DNA of 45,367 nt from Alphaproteobacteria bacterium (GTDB taxonomy: Bacteria; Pseudomonadota; Alphaproteobacteria; Rhizobiales; Aestuariivirgaceae). Below, piece by piece: positions 17,635 through 26,180 of the stretch (position 1 is the first letter of the stretch; each line of letters begins with the position of its first letter). The position numbers and the translations under genes are program-made. The stretch spans positions 1 through 45,367 of the forward strand of contig JAHEFB010000036.1 of assembly GCA_024640405.1 (NCBI GenBank). Reading direction: 5' to 3'. A model generated the notes under the pieces. It saw nothing but the letters and a program-made list of their open reading frames with translations, did no database searches and was not told the DNA's origin.

Positions 17635-18552
17635 CTATCCCGCCGCTTTCAACTTGTCATAGGCGGCGTTGGTCTTGCGCAACTCCGCAACCAGCCATTG
17701 CCGGAACGCAAGGCCGTTTGCGTTGAGCTTGAGACCCTTGCCCCACACCAGCCAATAGCCTTCATCCTCCCGGGTTTCAATGTCAAATGGCCGGACCAGG
17801 CGGCCGGACAACAAGGCATCTGTAGCGATGATCTGGTCGGCCAGGGCAAACCCCTGTCCGGCTTCTGCCGCCTGTATCGCCAGATAGTTCTGAAACAGCG
17901 GTCCCGACCACGCAAGATCGCCATTCTTGCTGCCTGCTGCGCGCAGCCAGTCCGCCCACCATTGCCGGGAGTTTTCATGCAGCAGCGTAAAATTTTTCAG
18001 ATCATCCGGTTTTTCAGGCGGGTTGTCCCTGATCAACTCAGGTGCACACACCGGAAAGGTCCGGACATTGCACAAATGTTCCGCCTCGACTTCCGGCCAA
18101 TGGCCGGCCCCGAAGCGAACGGCAATATCGTCTTCGCCCGAATAGAAGTCGGAAATGTATTCGCCGGGACTGACATCAAGTTCAATGTCGGGATGGGCGG
18201 CGTTGAACTTGCCAAGCCTGGGGATCAGCCAGCGCGAGGCAAACGCACCTTCGGGAGCCACCGTGAGATGAGAGCTGTTGCCCTCGATCATGGCATCCCG
18301 GGTTGCCTCGGCGATGGCGTCGAATATGGGCGTCAGGCGAGCGGAATAGCGCTTGCCGGCATCAGTCAACACCACGCCGCGACCGGTGCGCACGAAAAGC
18401 GGCGTGCCGAGCCACTCTTCCAGCTCGCGCACATGGCGCGAAATGGCGGCATGGGTGACAAACAGCTCATCTGCCGCCTTCGTGAAACTTTGCGCACGTG
18501 CGGCTGCTTCAAAAGCGCGAAGCTGGTTCAAAAGTGGAAGTCTGCGTCTCAT
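17635..18552 (-). CDS. LysR-family transcriptional regulator, GcvA-like
   Basis: The 305-residue regulator begins MRRRLPLLNQLRAFEAAARA. The winged helix-turn-helix covers residues 17-64 (SFTKAADELFVTHAAISRHV is the recognition part), followed by the linker helix and a periplasmic-binding-like effector domain. The N-terminal pattern LPLLNQLRAFEAAAR and VTHAAISRHVRELE is characteristic of the GcvA/AmpR-like branch. Its effector is unknown. It is divergent from the 46-residue ORF at 18706, with a TCAC-N9-GTGA palindrome in the shared promoter region, so it may control that ORF and itself. Confidence 0.88.
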   Translation of the reverse strand: MRRRLPLLNQLRAFEAAARAQSFTKAADELFVTHAAISRHVRELEEWLGTPLFVRTGRGVVLTDAGKRYSARLTPIFDAIAEATRDAMIEGNSSHLTVAPEGAFASRWLIPRLGKFNAAHPDIELDVSPGEYISDFYSGEDDIAVRFGAGHWPEVEAEHLCNVRTFPVCAPELIRDNPPEKPDDLKNFTLLHENSRQWWADWLRAAGSKNGDLAWSGPLFQNYLAIQAAEAGQGFALADQIIATDALLSGRLVRPFDIETREDEGYWLVWGKGLKLNANGLAFRQWLVAELRKTNAAYDKLKAAG

Positions 18553-18585
18553 GGGGTTTAGTTTGCATATTTGTGTTAAGAATCA

Positions 18586-18602
18586 TCACACATAATGCGT
18601 GA
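18586..18602. promoter_or_regulatory. Possible LysR operator between divergent genes
   Basis: TCAC-N9-GTGA with an AT-rich centre lies 33 bases upstream of the LysR start and about 100 bases upstream of the small ORF at 18706. This fits the usual position of LysR autoregulatory sites. Short palindromes arise by chance, so this is a weak call. Confidence 0.3.
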
Positions 18603-18705
18603 CTTTTTCTTACATGTCAGGTCAGAATTTGCCGTTTGCGGTGCAGCATTGAAGAGCGCATATATGGATCATCAAACACGGCCAACCCAACAAGGAGACA
18701 AGGTC

Positions 18706-18846
18706 ATGAGCTGGATTTTTGAAGCATACGCAAACGTTTATGGCGCCGCTTTGTTCGGTGGTGAAGTATCCCGCGGCAATGCTGCATCTGCGAAGGCAGG
18801 TGCCGATGGCTGCCGCACCGCGTCTTACCTGGCGTCTTTGCGCTAA
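18706..18846 (+). CDS. Small ORF, 46 aa, unknown function
   Basis: ATG at 18706 follows a good AAGGAG sequence 8 bases away. The product begins MSWIFEAYANVYGAALFGGE: an aromatic amphipathic N-terminus, then a small-residue-rich part with one Cys (DGCRTASYLASLR at the end). It has no signal peptide or clear membrane helix. A longer in-frame reading from 18595 would put the ribosome-binding site inside the gene and is not preferred. It stands alone between two LysR genes and is divergent from the first, so it may be that regulator's target. I do not recognise a family. Confidence 0.55.
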   Translation: MSWIFEAYANVYGAALFGGEVSRGNAASAKAGADGCRTASYLASLR

Positions 18847-18886
18847 TATTTCAAGATCCGGACAAGGCGTCTGTGTTCCTGGTTAA

Positions 18887-19813
18887 TCAGGAGCCGGGCG
18901 CCTTTTCCGTTTCTGCTGCCTTCAACCGGTCCTTGACCGCCTCGATGAACTCCAGCGCCACGCGGGAATAGTTGGCGTTGGGGCGGATCACAGCGGCGGC
19001 CAGCACGGCTGTTTCGGGATGGAAAGGTCGTAATTCGACGTTGAGCGACGAGGCAAAATGGGCTGAGTAGGGGTCAACGATGCCAACGCCGATTCCCGCG
19101 TTCGCCAATACACAGGCCGTGTGGCAATAGCGTACCTCGGCGCGCGGCGCATGGATGACACCGGCTTCATGAAATGCCTTGCGAATGATGACGCCGATAT
19201 TCGATTCCAGGCCGATGAAACTGTGCTCGGCAATATCTGCCGGCGTAACAAGCTGCCTGGCGGCAAGCGGGTGGCCAGACGGCATCACGCAGACCAGTTG
19301 GCTTTCACCCAGAGGGATGACCTTCAGGTCGCGATGATATTCAAGGCCCAGCACAAAACCGATCTCGACGGCGCCGGTTTCAACCGACTCCAGAACGGTT
19401 TCCAGCCGCCTGATATCATAGCGCACCGTCACGCCGGTTCTCTCCTCCAGAAAATCCCGCAAGACTTCCGGCAAGGCCGAGTGGCCCAGCGGAGGAGTCG
19501 CCGCCAAACGCAAACGTCCTGACTTGGTCGACCTGAGATCGCGGATCTCGCCTTCAATGTTTCTCAACAGGCCGAAGACCGGTTCGACCTCGGTCAGCAG
19601 CTGGCGTGCTTCTTCGGTGGGCTTCATCACCCGGTTGGCACGGTCAAACAGCGTGAAACCAACCTGCTTTTCGAACTTCTTGATCGCGGTGGAGACGGCG
19701 GGTTGCGATATCCCCAGCTCTTCGGCAGCATCAATCGTGGTCCGGCAGCGCATGACAGCTTCGAAGATTTCGAGCAGCCGCAAATTCAGATCGTTCTTGC
19801 GATGTATTTTCAC
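18887..19813 (-). CDS. LysR-family regulator of the hydantoin operon
   Basis: The 308-residue LysR protein has its DNA-binding domain at residues 9-67 (TTIDAAEELGISQPAVSTAIKK) and an effector domain from about residue 95 (SGRLRLAATPPLGHSALPEVL). Its ATG overlaps the racemase stop by four bases (ATGA), so it is the last gene of the catabolic operon and is probably its regulator, responding to a hydantoin, carbamoyl amino acid or amino acid. That ligand is inferred from context only. It is a different branch from the GcvA-like regulator next door. Confidence 0.88.
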   Translation of the reverse strand: MKIHRKNDLNLRLLEIFEAVMRCRTTIDAAEELGISQPAVSTAIKKFEKQVGFTLFDRANRVMKPTEEARQLLTEVEPVFGLLRNIEGEIRDLRSTKSGRLRLAATPPLGHSALPEVLRDFLEERTGVTVRYDIRRLETVLESVETGAVEIGFVLGLEYHRDLKVIPLGESQLVCVMPSGHPLAARQLVTPADIAEHSFIGLESNIGVIIRKAFHEAGVIHAPRAEVRYCHTACVLANAGIGVGIVDPYSAHFASSLNVELRPFHPETAVLAAAVIRPNANYSRVALEFIEAVKDRLKAAETEKAPGS

Positions 19814-20478
19814 TTGCCGTCAACGTCGAAAAGCACTGCTGTCAGTGCCTGTGCTGTCGCCATCTGAACAGGGTCTATTACCGGGATACCCAGTGCATCT
19901 TCAAGTGGAACACGGTGTTTGGTCATACCGGCGCATCCTAACAACAAGACATCGGCACCGTCAGCCTCCACCAACTCGCGGGCCACTTCAAGCACTTTGG
20001 GGTATGCTTCGGATTGTTCTGCCGCTTCGACGCTCAGATTGAGTGGCCGCTCACCGGCAAGACGGCCTTCCAGGCCGAGTTGCCTGATATAGCGCAGATG
20101 CCGCTTTATGGATTTTGGGCCTAGTGCGATGACCCCAAACCGTTCACCGCGTGACAGGGCTGCCAGAATGCCGCTTTCCTGAATGCCGAATACCGGTTTG
20201 CCGGTCGCTTCGCGGCATACCGCAATGCCGGGATCGGAGTAACAGGCAATCACGAATGCGTCCACATCCTGGCGTTCCACAACAATTCGGCGCAGCGGAA
20301 GGGTCACGCTGTCTACGTGTTCCTGTGTTTCAATGCCGAACGGCCCCTCGGAAAGTGTCATGCATTCGATGTCCGGCCCATCGGGAAGCCGCAAAGGATC
20401 AAGCATCTGCGAAAACCCGTCGGTGACCTCATGATTGGAATTCGGATTGATGACCAGGATGCGACCGTGCGAAGTCAT
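19810..20478 (-). CDS. hyuA: Hydantoin racemase / Asp-Glu racemase family
   Basis: This 222-residue cofactor-independent racemase begins ILVINPNSNHEVTDGF. The two catalytic cysteines are in VIACYSDPGIAVCRE (about residue 79) and LLLGCAGMTKHRVPLED (about residue 181), the arrangement of hydantoin racemases (HyuA/HyuE). In the operon it would convert L- to D-5-monosubstituted hydantoin so that both isomers can be used. It lies 8 bases after the hydantoinase and overlaps the LysR start. Allantoin or maleate branches of the same superfamily are alternatives, but the neighbours favour hydantoin. Confidence 0.85.
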   Translation of the reverse strand: MTSHGRILVINPNSNHEVTDGFSQMLDPLRLPDGPDIECMTLSEGPFGIETQEHVDSVTLPLRRIVVERQDVDAFVIACYSDPGIAVCREATGKPVFGIQESGILAALSRGERFGVIALGPKSIKRHLRYIRQLGLEGRLAGERPLNLSVEAAEQSEAYPKVLEVARELVEADGADVLLLGCAGMTKHRVPLEDALGIPVIDPVQMATAQALTAVLFDVDGK

Positions 20479-20486
20479 GGCGGTTC

Positions 20487-21947
20487 CTATAGTATCTGTG
20501 CGCCAAAATTGCTGGCGGGGTTTAATTCGCCGGCAAGCTCGGTGGTGTAGCCCGTGGTGTCAAATGGTGCACGTTTCAGAAACTGTCCCTGTCCGGCTTT
20601 CGCTTTCAGTTCGCCATCATGAACGACATACTTGCCTCGGCTGAGAACCGTGACCGGCCAGCCGGTAACCTGCCAGCCCTCGAATGGTGTGTAATCCATG
20701 TTGTCGTGCATGCCCTGCGCAGTTACCACACGGGTCTCGTCGGGGTCCCAAATCGCGATGTCGGCATCGCTGCCAATGGCTATGGTTCCCTTCTTCGGGT
20801 GGATACCAAACAAGCGTGCAGCATTGGTTGATGTCAGGGCAACAAAAGTGCTCAGGGAAATCCGCCCTTTCAAAACACCTTCGGAAAACAGCAATGGCGC
20901 ACGCATTTCTATGCCGGGCATGCCGTTGGCAACCTTGTTGAAGGGTGGATTGGGGCCCGAAGACAGCTTGCCGGTTTCGTCAAACCTGTAGGGCGCGTGA
21001 TCGGATGAATAGAGATGGAAAGTGCCTGCCTGCAAGTGCCGCCACAGTGCCTTTTGGGTCTCTGTGTTGCGCAACGGGGGCGAACAACAGAATTTGGTGC
21101 CTTCGGGATCCGGCCGATCAAGGTCAGACGCTTCCAGGAACAGGTATTGCGGGCAGGTTTCGCCAAATATCTTCTGGCCATTCAGGCGGGCCTCTGCAAC
21201 CCGTCTTGCACCTGCATCGGTGGAGACATGCACAATTAACAAGGGTGCATCGACAAAGGAGGCCAGGCTGATGCCGCGATTGATGGCCTCGACCTCGGCG
21301 GCTTCAGGGTGGCTGACGGCGTGATAGCGCGCCTGGGTGTGGCCCTTGTCTACAAGCCTGCCGACCATCCATTTGATCATCGCATTGTTTTCTGCATGCA
21401 CCATGGTCAGCGCTCCGTACTCACGAGCAGTAACCAGTATGTCGAGCATCTGCTCATCGCTAACGATCAGCTTGTCATAGGTCATGAATACCTTGAACGA
21501 TGTGATACCTGCAGCGAAGGCTTCTGGAAGCTCTTCCTTTATGACCTTGTCGGTGGGATCGGAAATGATCAGATGATACGAATAGTCCAGCACCGAATTG
21601 GGAGCAGCCCGGTCATCATAAATACGCATGACGTCGCGCACCGACTGGCCACGGTGCTGGGCCGCGAACGGGATTATCGTGCTGTTGCCGCCAAACGCAG
21701 CCGAAACGCTTCCCGAGTAATAGTCGTCCGAGGTCATGGCTCCCGTGGCCGACTCCTGGGCAATATGGCAATGCGACTCGATGCCGCCTGGAAGCACCAG
21801 CTTTCCGGTTGCATCAATGACGTCGGCAGCGTTTTGAAGGTCCCTGGCAAGAGCAGTTATTATGCCGTCCTTGATGCCGACATCTGCCTCAAACACGTCA
21901 GATGCCGTGGCGATTTTGCCGCCGCGGATTACCAGATCAAATTGCAT
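20487..21947 (-). CDS. hydA: D-hydantoinase / dihydropyrimidinase
   Basis: This 486-residue cyclic amidase of the amidohydrolase superfamily opens 5-substituted hydantoins or dihydropyrimidines to N-carbamoyl amino acids. The binuclear metal site is complete: His59 and His61 (ESHCHIAQ), the carboxylated Lys152 (SFKVFMTY), His184 (VHAENN), His240 (IVHVST) and Asp316 (SSDHAPY). The family C-terminal motif SDADIAIWDP is present. Length is typical. It overlaps the end of the DapA-like gene by 11 bases and is followed 8 bases on by the racemase. Confidence 0.94.
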   Translation of the reverse strand: MQFDLVIRGGKIATASDVFEADVGIKDGIITALARDLQNAADVIDATGKLVLPGGIESHCHIAQESATGAMTSDDYYSGSVSAAFGGNSTIIPFAAQHRGQSVRDVMRIYDDRAAPNSVLDYSYHLIISDPTDKVIKEELPEAFAAGITSFKVFMTYDKLIVSDEQMLDILVTAREYGALTMVHAENNAMIKWMVGRLVDKGHTQARYHAVSHPEAAEVEAINRGISLASFVDAPLLIVHVSTDAGARRVAEARLNGQKIFGETCPQYLFLEASDLDRPDPEGTKFCCSPPLRNTETQKALWRHLQAGTFHLYSSDHAPYRFDETGKLSSGPNPPFNKVANGMPGIEMRAPLLFSEGVLKGRISLSTFVALTSTNAARLFGIHPKKGTIAIGSDADIAIWDPDETRVVTAQGMHDNMDYTPFEGWQVTGWPVTVLSRGKYVVHDGELKAKAGQGQFLKRAPFDTTGYTTELAGELNPASNFGAQIL

Positions 21948-22881
21948 GGCCGATCTCCCTCAAGCGCATCTCCAGTCGCGATGTCAGAAAACTTATATCA
22001 TCATGGTCGGTTTTGGATAACCGTGGACCCGGGGCCCGGGTTGCGGCACTTGCGATCACGCCGCGCCGCCGCAGGATTTCCTTGCGAATGGCAAGCCCGG
22101 CACCCAATTGTTGCTCATGACGCACCAGTGGCAGGTAGGCGTCAAAAACATCATTGGCGGTTTGTGTATCGCCATCGCGATACAGATCGACAACCTTGAT
22201 GAGCATTTCGGGATAGGCAAACCCGGTCATGGCGCCGTCTGCGCCGCGTTCAAGTTCCATCGGCAAAAACAACCCGCCGTTTCCGGTCAGAATTGAAACC
22301 CGTCGAGAGCCGGTATCACCCGCCAGTTCGCGTACTGCGGTCAGTTTGTTGAGGCCCGGCCAGTCCTCATGCTTCAACATCACCAGCTGCGGAAAATCCC
22401 GGACCAACTGATTGAACAGTTTGGCCGATATGTGAACGCCGGTCGTCATGGGAAAGTCCTGGTAGCAAACCGGTATGTCGGAACCCAGTCTTTCAAAGAC
22501 CTGGCTGAAGTAGGAGTAAAGTTTGTCTTCTGTCGTCAATCCTGCAGCAGGTGCAATCATCACGCCGGCTGCCCCTGCCTCCATGGAACTGCTGCACAGC
22601 CGTGCCATATTATCGAGGCCAGGGCTGGAGACGCCGACGATTACCGGTATCTGACCATCGACTCGCTTCAGCATGTGTTGCAAAAAAGTGACTGACTCAT
22701 CGGGTGCCAGTTTAGGCGCCTCGCCCATCATGCCCAACACGGTCATGCCGCTGACACCTTTTTCCAGGTAGAAATCAACCAGGCGATCGGCGCTGGCCAG
22801 ATCCAGTTCACCCCGATCGGTAAAGGGCGTGGCCGATATGATGTAAACGCCGCGTGCGCCTTCAGTAAGCTTTGTCGTCAT
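21937..22881 (-). CDS. DapA-family (class I aldolase/lyase superfamily) protein
   Basis: This 314-residue TIM-barrel lyase forms a Schiff base with its substrate: Lys170 in LVMLKHEDWPG and Tyr140 in VCYQDFPMTTG. The pyruvate-carboxylate loop, GTTGE in true dihydrodipicolinate synthase, reads GMMGE here (residues 50-54), so lysine biosynthesis is unlikely. Family members act as N-acetylneuraminate lyase, keto-deoxy-sugar aldolases or dehydratases. The ATG overlaps the flavin reductase stop by four bases and its own end overlaps the hydantoinase start, so it belongs to the hydantoin operon. A role in splitting or dehydrating the carbon skeleton of the released product is inferred. Confidence 0.85.
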   Translation of the reverse strand: MTTKLTEGARGVYIISATPFTDRGELDLASADRLVDFYLEKGVSGMTVLGMMGEAPKLAPDESVTFLQHMLKRVDGQIPVIVGVSSPGLDNMARLCSSSMEAGAAGVMIAPAAGLTTEDKLYSYFSQVFERLGSDIPVCYQDFPMTTGVHISAKLFNQLVRDFPQLVMLKHEDWPGLNKLTAVRELAGDTGSRRVSILTGNGGLFLPMELERGADGAMTGFAYPEMLIKVVDLYRDGDTQTANDVFDAYLPLVRHEQQLGAGLAIRKEILRRRGVIASAATRAPGPRLSKTDHDDISFLTSRLEMRLREIGHAI

Positions 22882-23555
22882 GGTTTTGCCTTGGTAGATG
22901 TCTGGTTCGATACAGGATGTGGTGACGGGGACGTCGTGGGAAAATCTTCGGGATAGGATGGTACTTTGAGTTCAAATCGATCGCCGGTGTGGCAATAACT
23001 GTTGGCGACCAGGCGGCCAATCGGTTCGTAGACATTCATGTCAAAATACAGGGTGTCCGGATCGATCAATCCGTCTCGGGCATTCAGGGCGACAATCTCT
23101 CCGATCGCCAGGTGTCTGGTTGGTGTGATCTGACGGATTTCCCATGTCCTGCACTCAAGGCTCACCGGTGCCTGCGCGATGCGCGGCGGGCGGACATGAT
23201 GCGAGGCGGCCACCGTAAGACCAGCCGCTTCGATTTCGCTGGCATTTGCCGGCAATCTCGCGGCGCAGACTACCATGGCGTCGGCGAGCGGGTGATCCAC
23301 CAGATTGATAACAAACTCCCCGGTGTCGAGAATATGCCGCGTGGTGTCCTTGATTGACCCATCCGGTGCGTGTTGAAGTCCCAGTACCGCAAGGGCGGGG
23401 TCTTCTGAAAACACATTAAAGAAACTGAACGGTGCCGCGTTTACCGAACCGTCCGGTGCCAGTGTTGATACCAGTGCGATCGGCCGCGGCACTACCGCTG
23501 CCGTTAGAAGCTTGTATCGCTCATGGGATGATATTTTTTCGAAATCTACGAGCAT
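22878..23555 (-). CDS. Flavin reductase family protein (flavoredoxin-like)
   Basis: This 225-residue FMN-binding split-barrel protein begins YKLLTAAVVPRPIALVSTLA and continues NAAPFSFFNVFSEDPALAVL, both conserved in the flavoredoxin/flavin reductase family. EFVINLV and a C-terminal HLAIGEIVAL follow. The last 25 residues are Pro/Ser/Thr-rich and probably disordered. Such proteins bind or reduce FMN, often for a partner monooxygenase; none is present here. It is four bases after the carbamoylase and overlaps the DapA-like start. Confidence 0.85.
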   Translation of the reverse strand: MLVDFEKISSHERYKLLTAAVVPRPIALVSTLAPDGSVNAAPFSFFNVFSEDPALAVLGLQHAPDGSIKDTTRHILDTGEFVINLVDHPLADAMVVCAARLPANASEIEAAGLTVAASHHVRPPRIAQAPVSLECRTWEIRQITPTRHLAIGEIVALNARDGLIDPDTLYFDMNVYEPIGRLVANSYCHTGDRFELKVPSYPEDFPTTSPSPHPVSNQTSTKAKP

Positions 23556-23559
23556 GAAG

Positions 23560-24489
23560 TCACTTTGCAGGAACTTTCACGCCGGTCTGCGAAGTGATCA
23601 GACCGTAGTGCTCAATGCGCCGGTGACGTGCAAAATCAAAGATGGTTTGCTTGCCGAAGTTGCAGGCATCCAGGTCGCAGGCGTGCACGATCATCTCGTC
23701 GTCTTCAGATTTCGTTTCGGCAATGATCTTGCCATTCGGATCAACAATAAGACTGCCGCCGGTAAGCGGATGGCCATCTTCATTACCGGCCTTGGCAGTT
23801 GCCACAACCCAGGTGGAGTTCTGATAGGCGCCGGATTGAACAGAAAGCCGATGATGAAACAGCCGGTCTTCCAGGCCTTCGTCAGGTCTTTGCGAGTTGA
23901 CTGAAGGAGTGTTGAATCCAAGCATGACCATTTCAACGCCTTGCAGGCCCATGACTCTATAGACTTCCGGCCAGCGCCGGTCGTTGCAGATACACATGCC
24001 CATGATGCCGCCTTGCGAATGCCAGACCGGAAAACCCAGATCACCCGGCTCGAAGTAGCGTTTTTCTAGATGCTGGAATGCGCGCTCATTGTCGTACTCA
24101 TCGTGCCCCGGCAGATGCACCTTCCGGTATTTCCCGATGATGTCGCCGTTTGGCGCTGTCAGGATGGCAGTATTGAAATGCTGCCCTTGCGGTGTAATCT
24201 CCGCGTAGCCGACATACATACCGATGCCGTGTTCGCGGGCGCGCTCAAACAATTCGGATGTTTCAGGCCCGGGCACTTCCCTCTCGAACCAGCCGTCAAT
24301 CTCGGTGCTGTCCTCCATGTACCAGCGCGGAAAAAACGTGGTGAAAGCAAGTTCGGGAAATACCGCGAGCGTCGCGCCGGCCCGTTTGGCCTCGTCGAGC
24401 AACACAATCATTCTGGCGACTACTTCACCCCGGCTGTCCGCCTTCTGGATGGCGCCCAGTTGAAGCGACGCTGTAACAACTTCGCGCAT
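23560..24489 (-). CDS. N-carbamoyl-D-amino-acid hydrolase
   Basis: This 309-residue nitrilase-superfamily amidase releases D-amino acid, CO2 and ammonia from N-carbamoyl-D-amino acids, the step after hydantoinase. The triad is Glu46 (FPELAFTTFFPRW), Lys123 (KYRKVHLPGHDEYDN) and Cys168 (CICNDRRWPEVYRVMG). The stretch FQHLEKRYFEPGDLGFPV is nearly diagnostic of the D-carbamoylase of Agrobacterium type. Length matches (about 304). It lies just after the MITE-like element, which separates it from the permease gene in the same direction; its own promoter, if any, would lie in or near that element. Confidence 0.94.
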   Translation of the reverse strand: MREVVTASLQLGAIQKADSRGEVVARMIVLLDEAKRAGATLAVFPELAFTTFFPRWYMEDSTEIDGWFEREVPGPETSELFERAREHGIGMYVGYAEITPQGQHFNTAILTAPNGDIIGKYRKVHLPGHDEYDNERAFQHLEKRYFEPGDLGFPVWHSQGGIMGMCICNDRRWPEVYRVMGLQGVEMVMLGFNTPSVNSQRPDEGLEDRLFHHRLSVQSGAYQNSTWVVATAKAGNEDGHPLTGGSLIVDPNGKIIAETKSEDDEMIVHACDLDACNFGKQTIFDFARHRRIEHYGLITSQTGVKVPAK

Positions 24490-24523
24490 ATTTTTTTCCT
24501 CCGATTATGCCAGGGTCGTTGCC

Positions 24524-24826
24524 CTAGAGCGAGATGAGGTTAGATTGGATCATTTGACCGTGGCGATTTTGGTCGCTGGCCAGGCGGGTTGCGCGCGGTG
24601 GTGTTGTTTCACCACAAGCGCAAGACAACGAAGCCAGAGGGCAAAATCGCCCGGCCCTTTCAGCAAAGGTATCAACATCATAGCTTCCAGCAGGGTGGGG
24701 AAAATCGGCCCATCGGCGTCGTTGCGCCGCTTGCCCGATGCACCACATGGCGCTGCGCACCGCGCCTAGCCGAGTGAACCGATTTTCTGCCATCAAATGC
24801 TTCAATTTAACCTCATCTCGCTCTAG
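24524..24826. mobile_element. MITE-like element with 24-base terminal inverted repeats
   Basis: The 303-base element starts CTAGAGCGAGATGAGGTTAG at 24524 and its right end (24803-24826) is the inverted copy, with 23 of 24 positions identical. CTAG at both ends hides the exact target duplication (TA or CTAG). It codes for no transposase. A related decayed copy lies at 128-261. It fills the gap between the D-carbamoylase start and the permease stop, and its terminal CTA (24823-24825) is the TAG stop codon of the permease on the minus strand. Short open frames inside it are not genes. Confidence 0.85.
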
Positions 24827-25488
24827 TTCTGCATTTTGTTTTCGAGACGGCTCAACAGGCGAACCACTGGCCACAGAACCAAGAGATAAAGCACCGCGGC
24901 AAATGTTATCGGCGAGGCGTTGTAGGTGACCGAGCGGGCCATATCGGCGGCATAAAGCAACTCGGCGAACGCCACGACACTGGCAAGCGATGTAAGTTTG
25001 ACCACTTCGACAGTGTTGCTGATCAGATCGGGCAGCACATTGCGAACTGCCTGCGGCAGGATCACGTAGGCCATTGTCTGGCTGGCGCTCAAGCCGGTGG
25101 ATCGCGAAGCGTCGGTCTGGCCCGCGCCGATGCTCTCGATGCCCGAGCGATAGATTTCCCCGTAGTAGGCTGAGTTGTTCAGCAAAAACGAAATACATAC
25201 CGCAGCAAACGGGCTAACTCGAATATCGGCGAACGGCAGGCCGGCTGAAACAAATATGAGCAGGGCCAGGGGAGGGATGGCCCGGAAAAGGTCTACAAAG
25301 ATGATGGTGATCCACCGCACGGTCCGGATCGGCGACAGGCTGGCCAGCGCCACGGCAAGCCCACCCAGCAAGCCCATCGGAATAACCACCAGACAAAGCA
25401 GCAGGGTCATGCCGAAGCCACGCAGGATGATGGGGGAAGCCTGCATCATGATGTCAAAGTTGAAGAATTGCTGGAGGAGTGCATCCAT
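24823..25488 (-). CDS. ABC transporter permease, polar amino acid type (second permease)
   Basis: This 221-residue His/Glu/Gln/Arg-type permease has about five hydrophobic helices. The EAA loop, which docks on the ATPase, is DASRSTGLSASQTMAYVILPQ. Start ATG 25488 overlaps the stop of the previous permease by one base (TGATG); an in-frame GTG five codons upstream is inside that gene. The stop codon comes from the end of the MITE-like element, so the C-terminus (LSRLENKMQN) may be slightly altered from the ancestral form. It works with the permease, ATPase and binding protein upstream. Confidence 0.92.
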   Translation of the reverse strand: MDALLQQFFNFDIMMQASPIILRGFGMTLLLCLVVIPMGLLGGLAVALASLSPIRTVRWITIIFVDLFRAIPPLALLIFVSAGLPFADIRVSPFAAVCISFLLNNSAYYGEIYRSGIESIGAGQTDASRSTGLSASQTMAYVILPQAVRNVLPDLISNTVEVVKLTSLASVVAFAELLYAADMARSVTYNASPITFAAVLYLLVLWPVVRLLSRLENKMQN

Positions 25489-26171
25489 CAGGCTTTTCTC
25501 CACGCAAACCGGAGTTCGATATACCGTCCAAGATAAACCACCGGTACGAACAGCACCAAATATGCGATGGCTCCCATCATCAAAGGGGTCGCATTGCCTG
25601 CAAAAGCCTGCGCAGTTGTTGCCTCGTTCAGCAATTCATCGACGCCGATGACCATGCCCAGTGCTGTATTTTTTGTGATCGCGATGGTTCTGTTGGTCAA
25701 CGGCGGAATGGTCAGACGTATGGCCTGCGGCAATACCACGTACAGCAAAGTCTGGGTGTAACTCATCCCGGTCGAGCGCGACGCCATCCACTGCCCGTTG
25801 TCGACAGACAGAATGCCAGCCCAGAATATCTCTTCGGAAAATGCAGCCAGTATGCAGGTCAGGACCAGCCAGAGCACGACATAGCCGGATAAGGTAATGC
25901 CGACGTTCGGCAGCCCGAAATACAGGATAAGGATCAGCACCAGCGGCGGCAGAGCCCGGAACATGTCGACAAAGAATATGATCAGCAGATTTACCGGGGC
26001 CCAGCGGTAGGAACGCAACAACGCCAGCGCCAATCCTGCCAGAAGCCCGCTCACCACAACCAGAACGGCAATCTGGCAAGTTACCAGCAGGCCCTCGATA
26101 ATTTTCGGAAAATACTTTGCCATGACCGCAGGGTTGAAGAACGTATCGAAAAAGCGCTCGTACTGGGTCAT
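25488..26171 (-). CDS. ABC transporter permease, polar amino acid type (first permease)
   Basis: This 227-residue inner-membrane permease has hydrophobic helices at about residues 26-50, 59-82, 88-112 and near the C-terminus. The cytoplasmic EAA-type loop is ASRSTGMSYTQTLLYVVLPQAIR. The N-terminal helix and FFVDMFRALPPLVLILILYF are typical of HisM/GlnP-like subunits. It would form a heterodimer with the next gene product. The start is ATG 26171, nine bases after the ATPase stop. Confidence 0.92.
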   Translation of the reverse strand: MTQYERFFDTFFNPAVMAKYFPKIIEGLLVTCQIAVLVVVSGLLAGLALALLRSYRWAPVNLLIIFFVDMFRALPPLVLILILYFGLPNVGITLSGYVVLWLVLTCILAAFSEEIFWAGILSVDNGQWMASRSTGMSYTQTLLYVVLPQAIRLTIPPLTNRTIAITKNTALGMVIGVDELLNEATTAQAFAGNATPLMMGAIAYLVLFVPVVYLGRYIELRFAWRKA

Positions 26172-26180
26172 GGTTTCGCT

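Noticed and set aside
21937..22881. dapA (lysine biosynthesis)
   Set aside because: The GTTGE loop is GMMGE and the gene is overlapped with hydantoin genes; a catabolic role is more likely.
24524..25198. 224-codon minus-strand open frame crossing the MITE-like element and the permease gene
   Set aside because: Out of frame with the permease, and half of it is repeat sequence.
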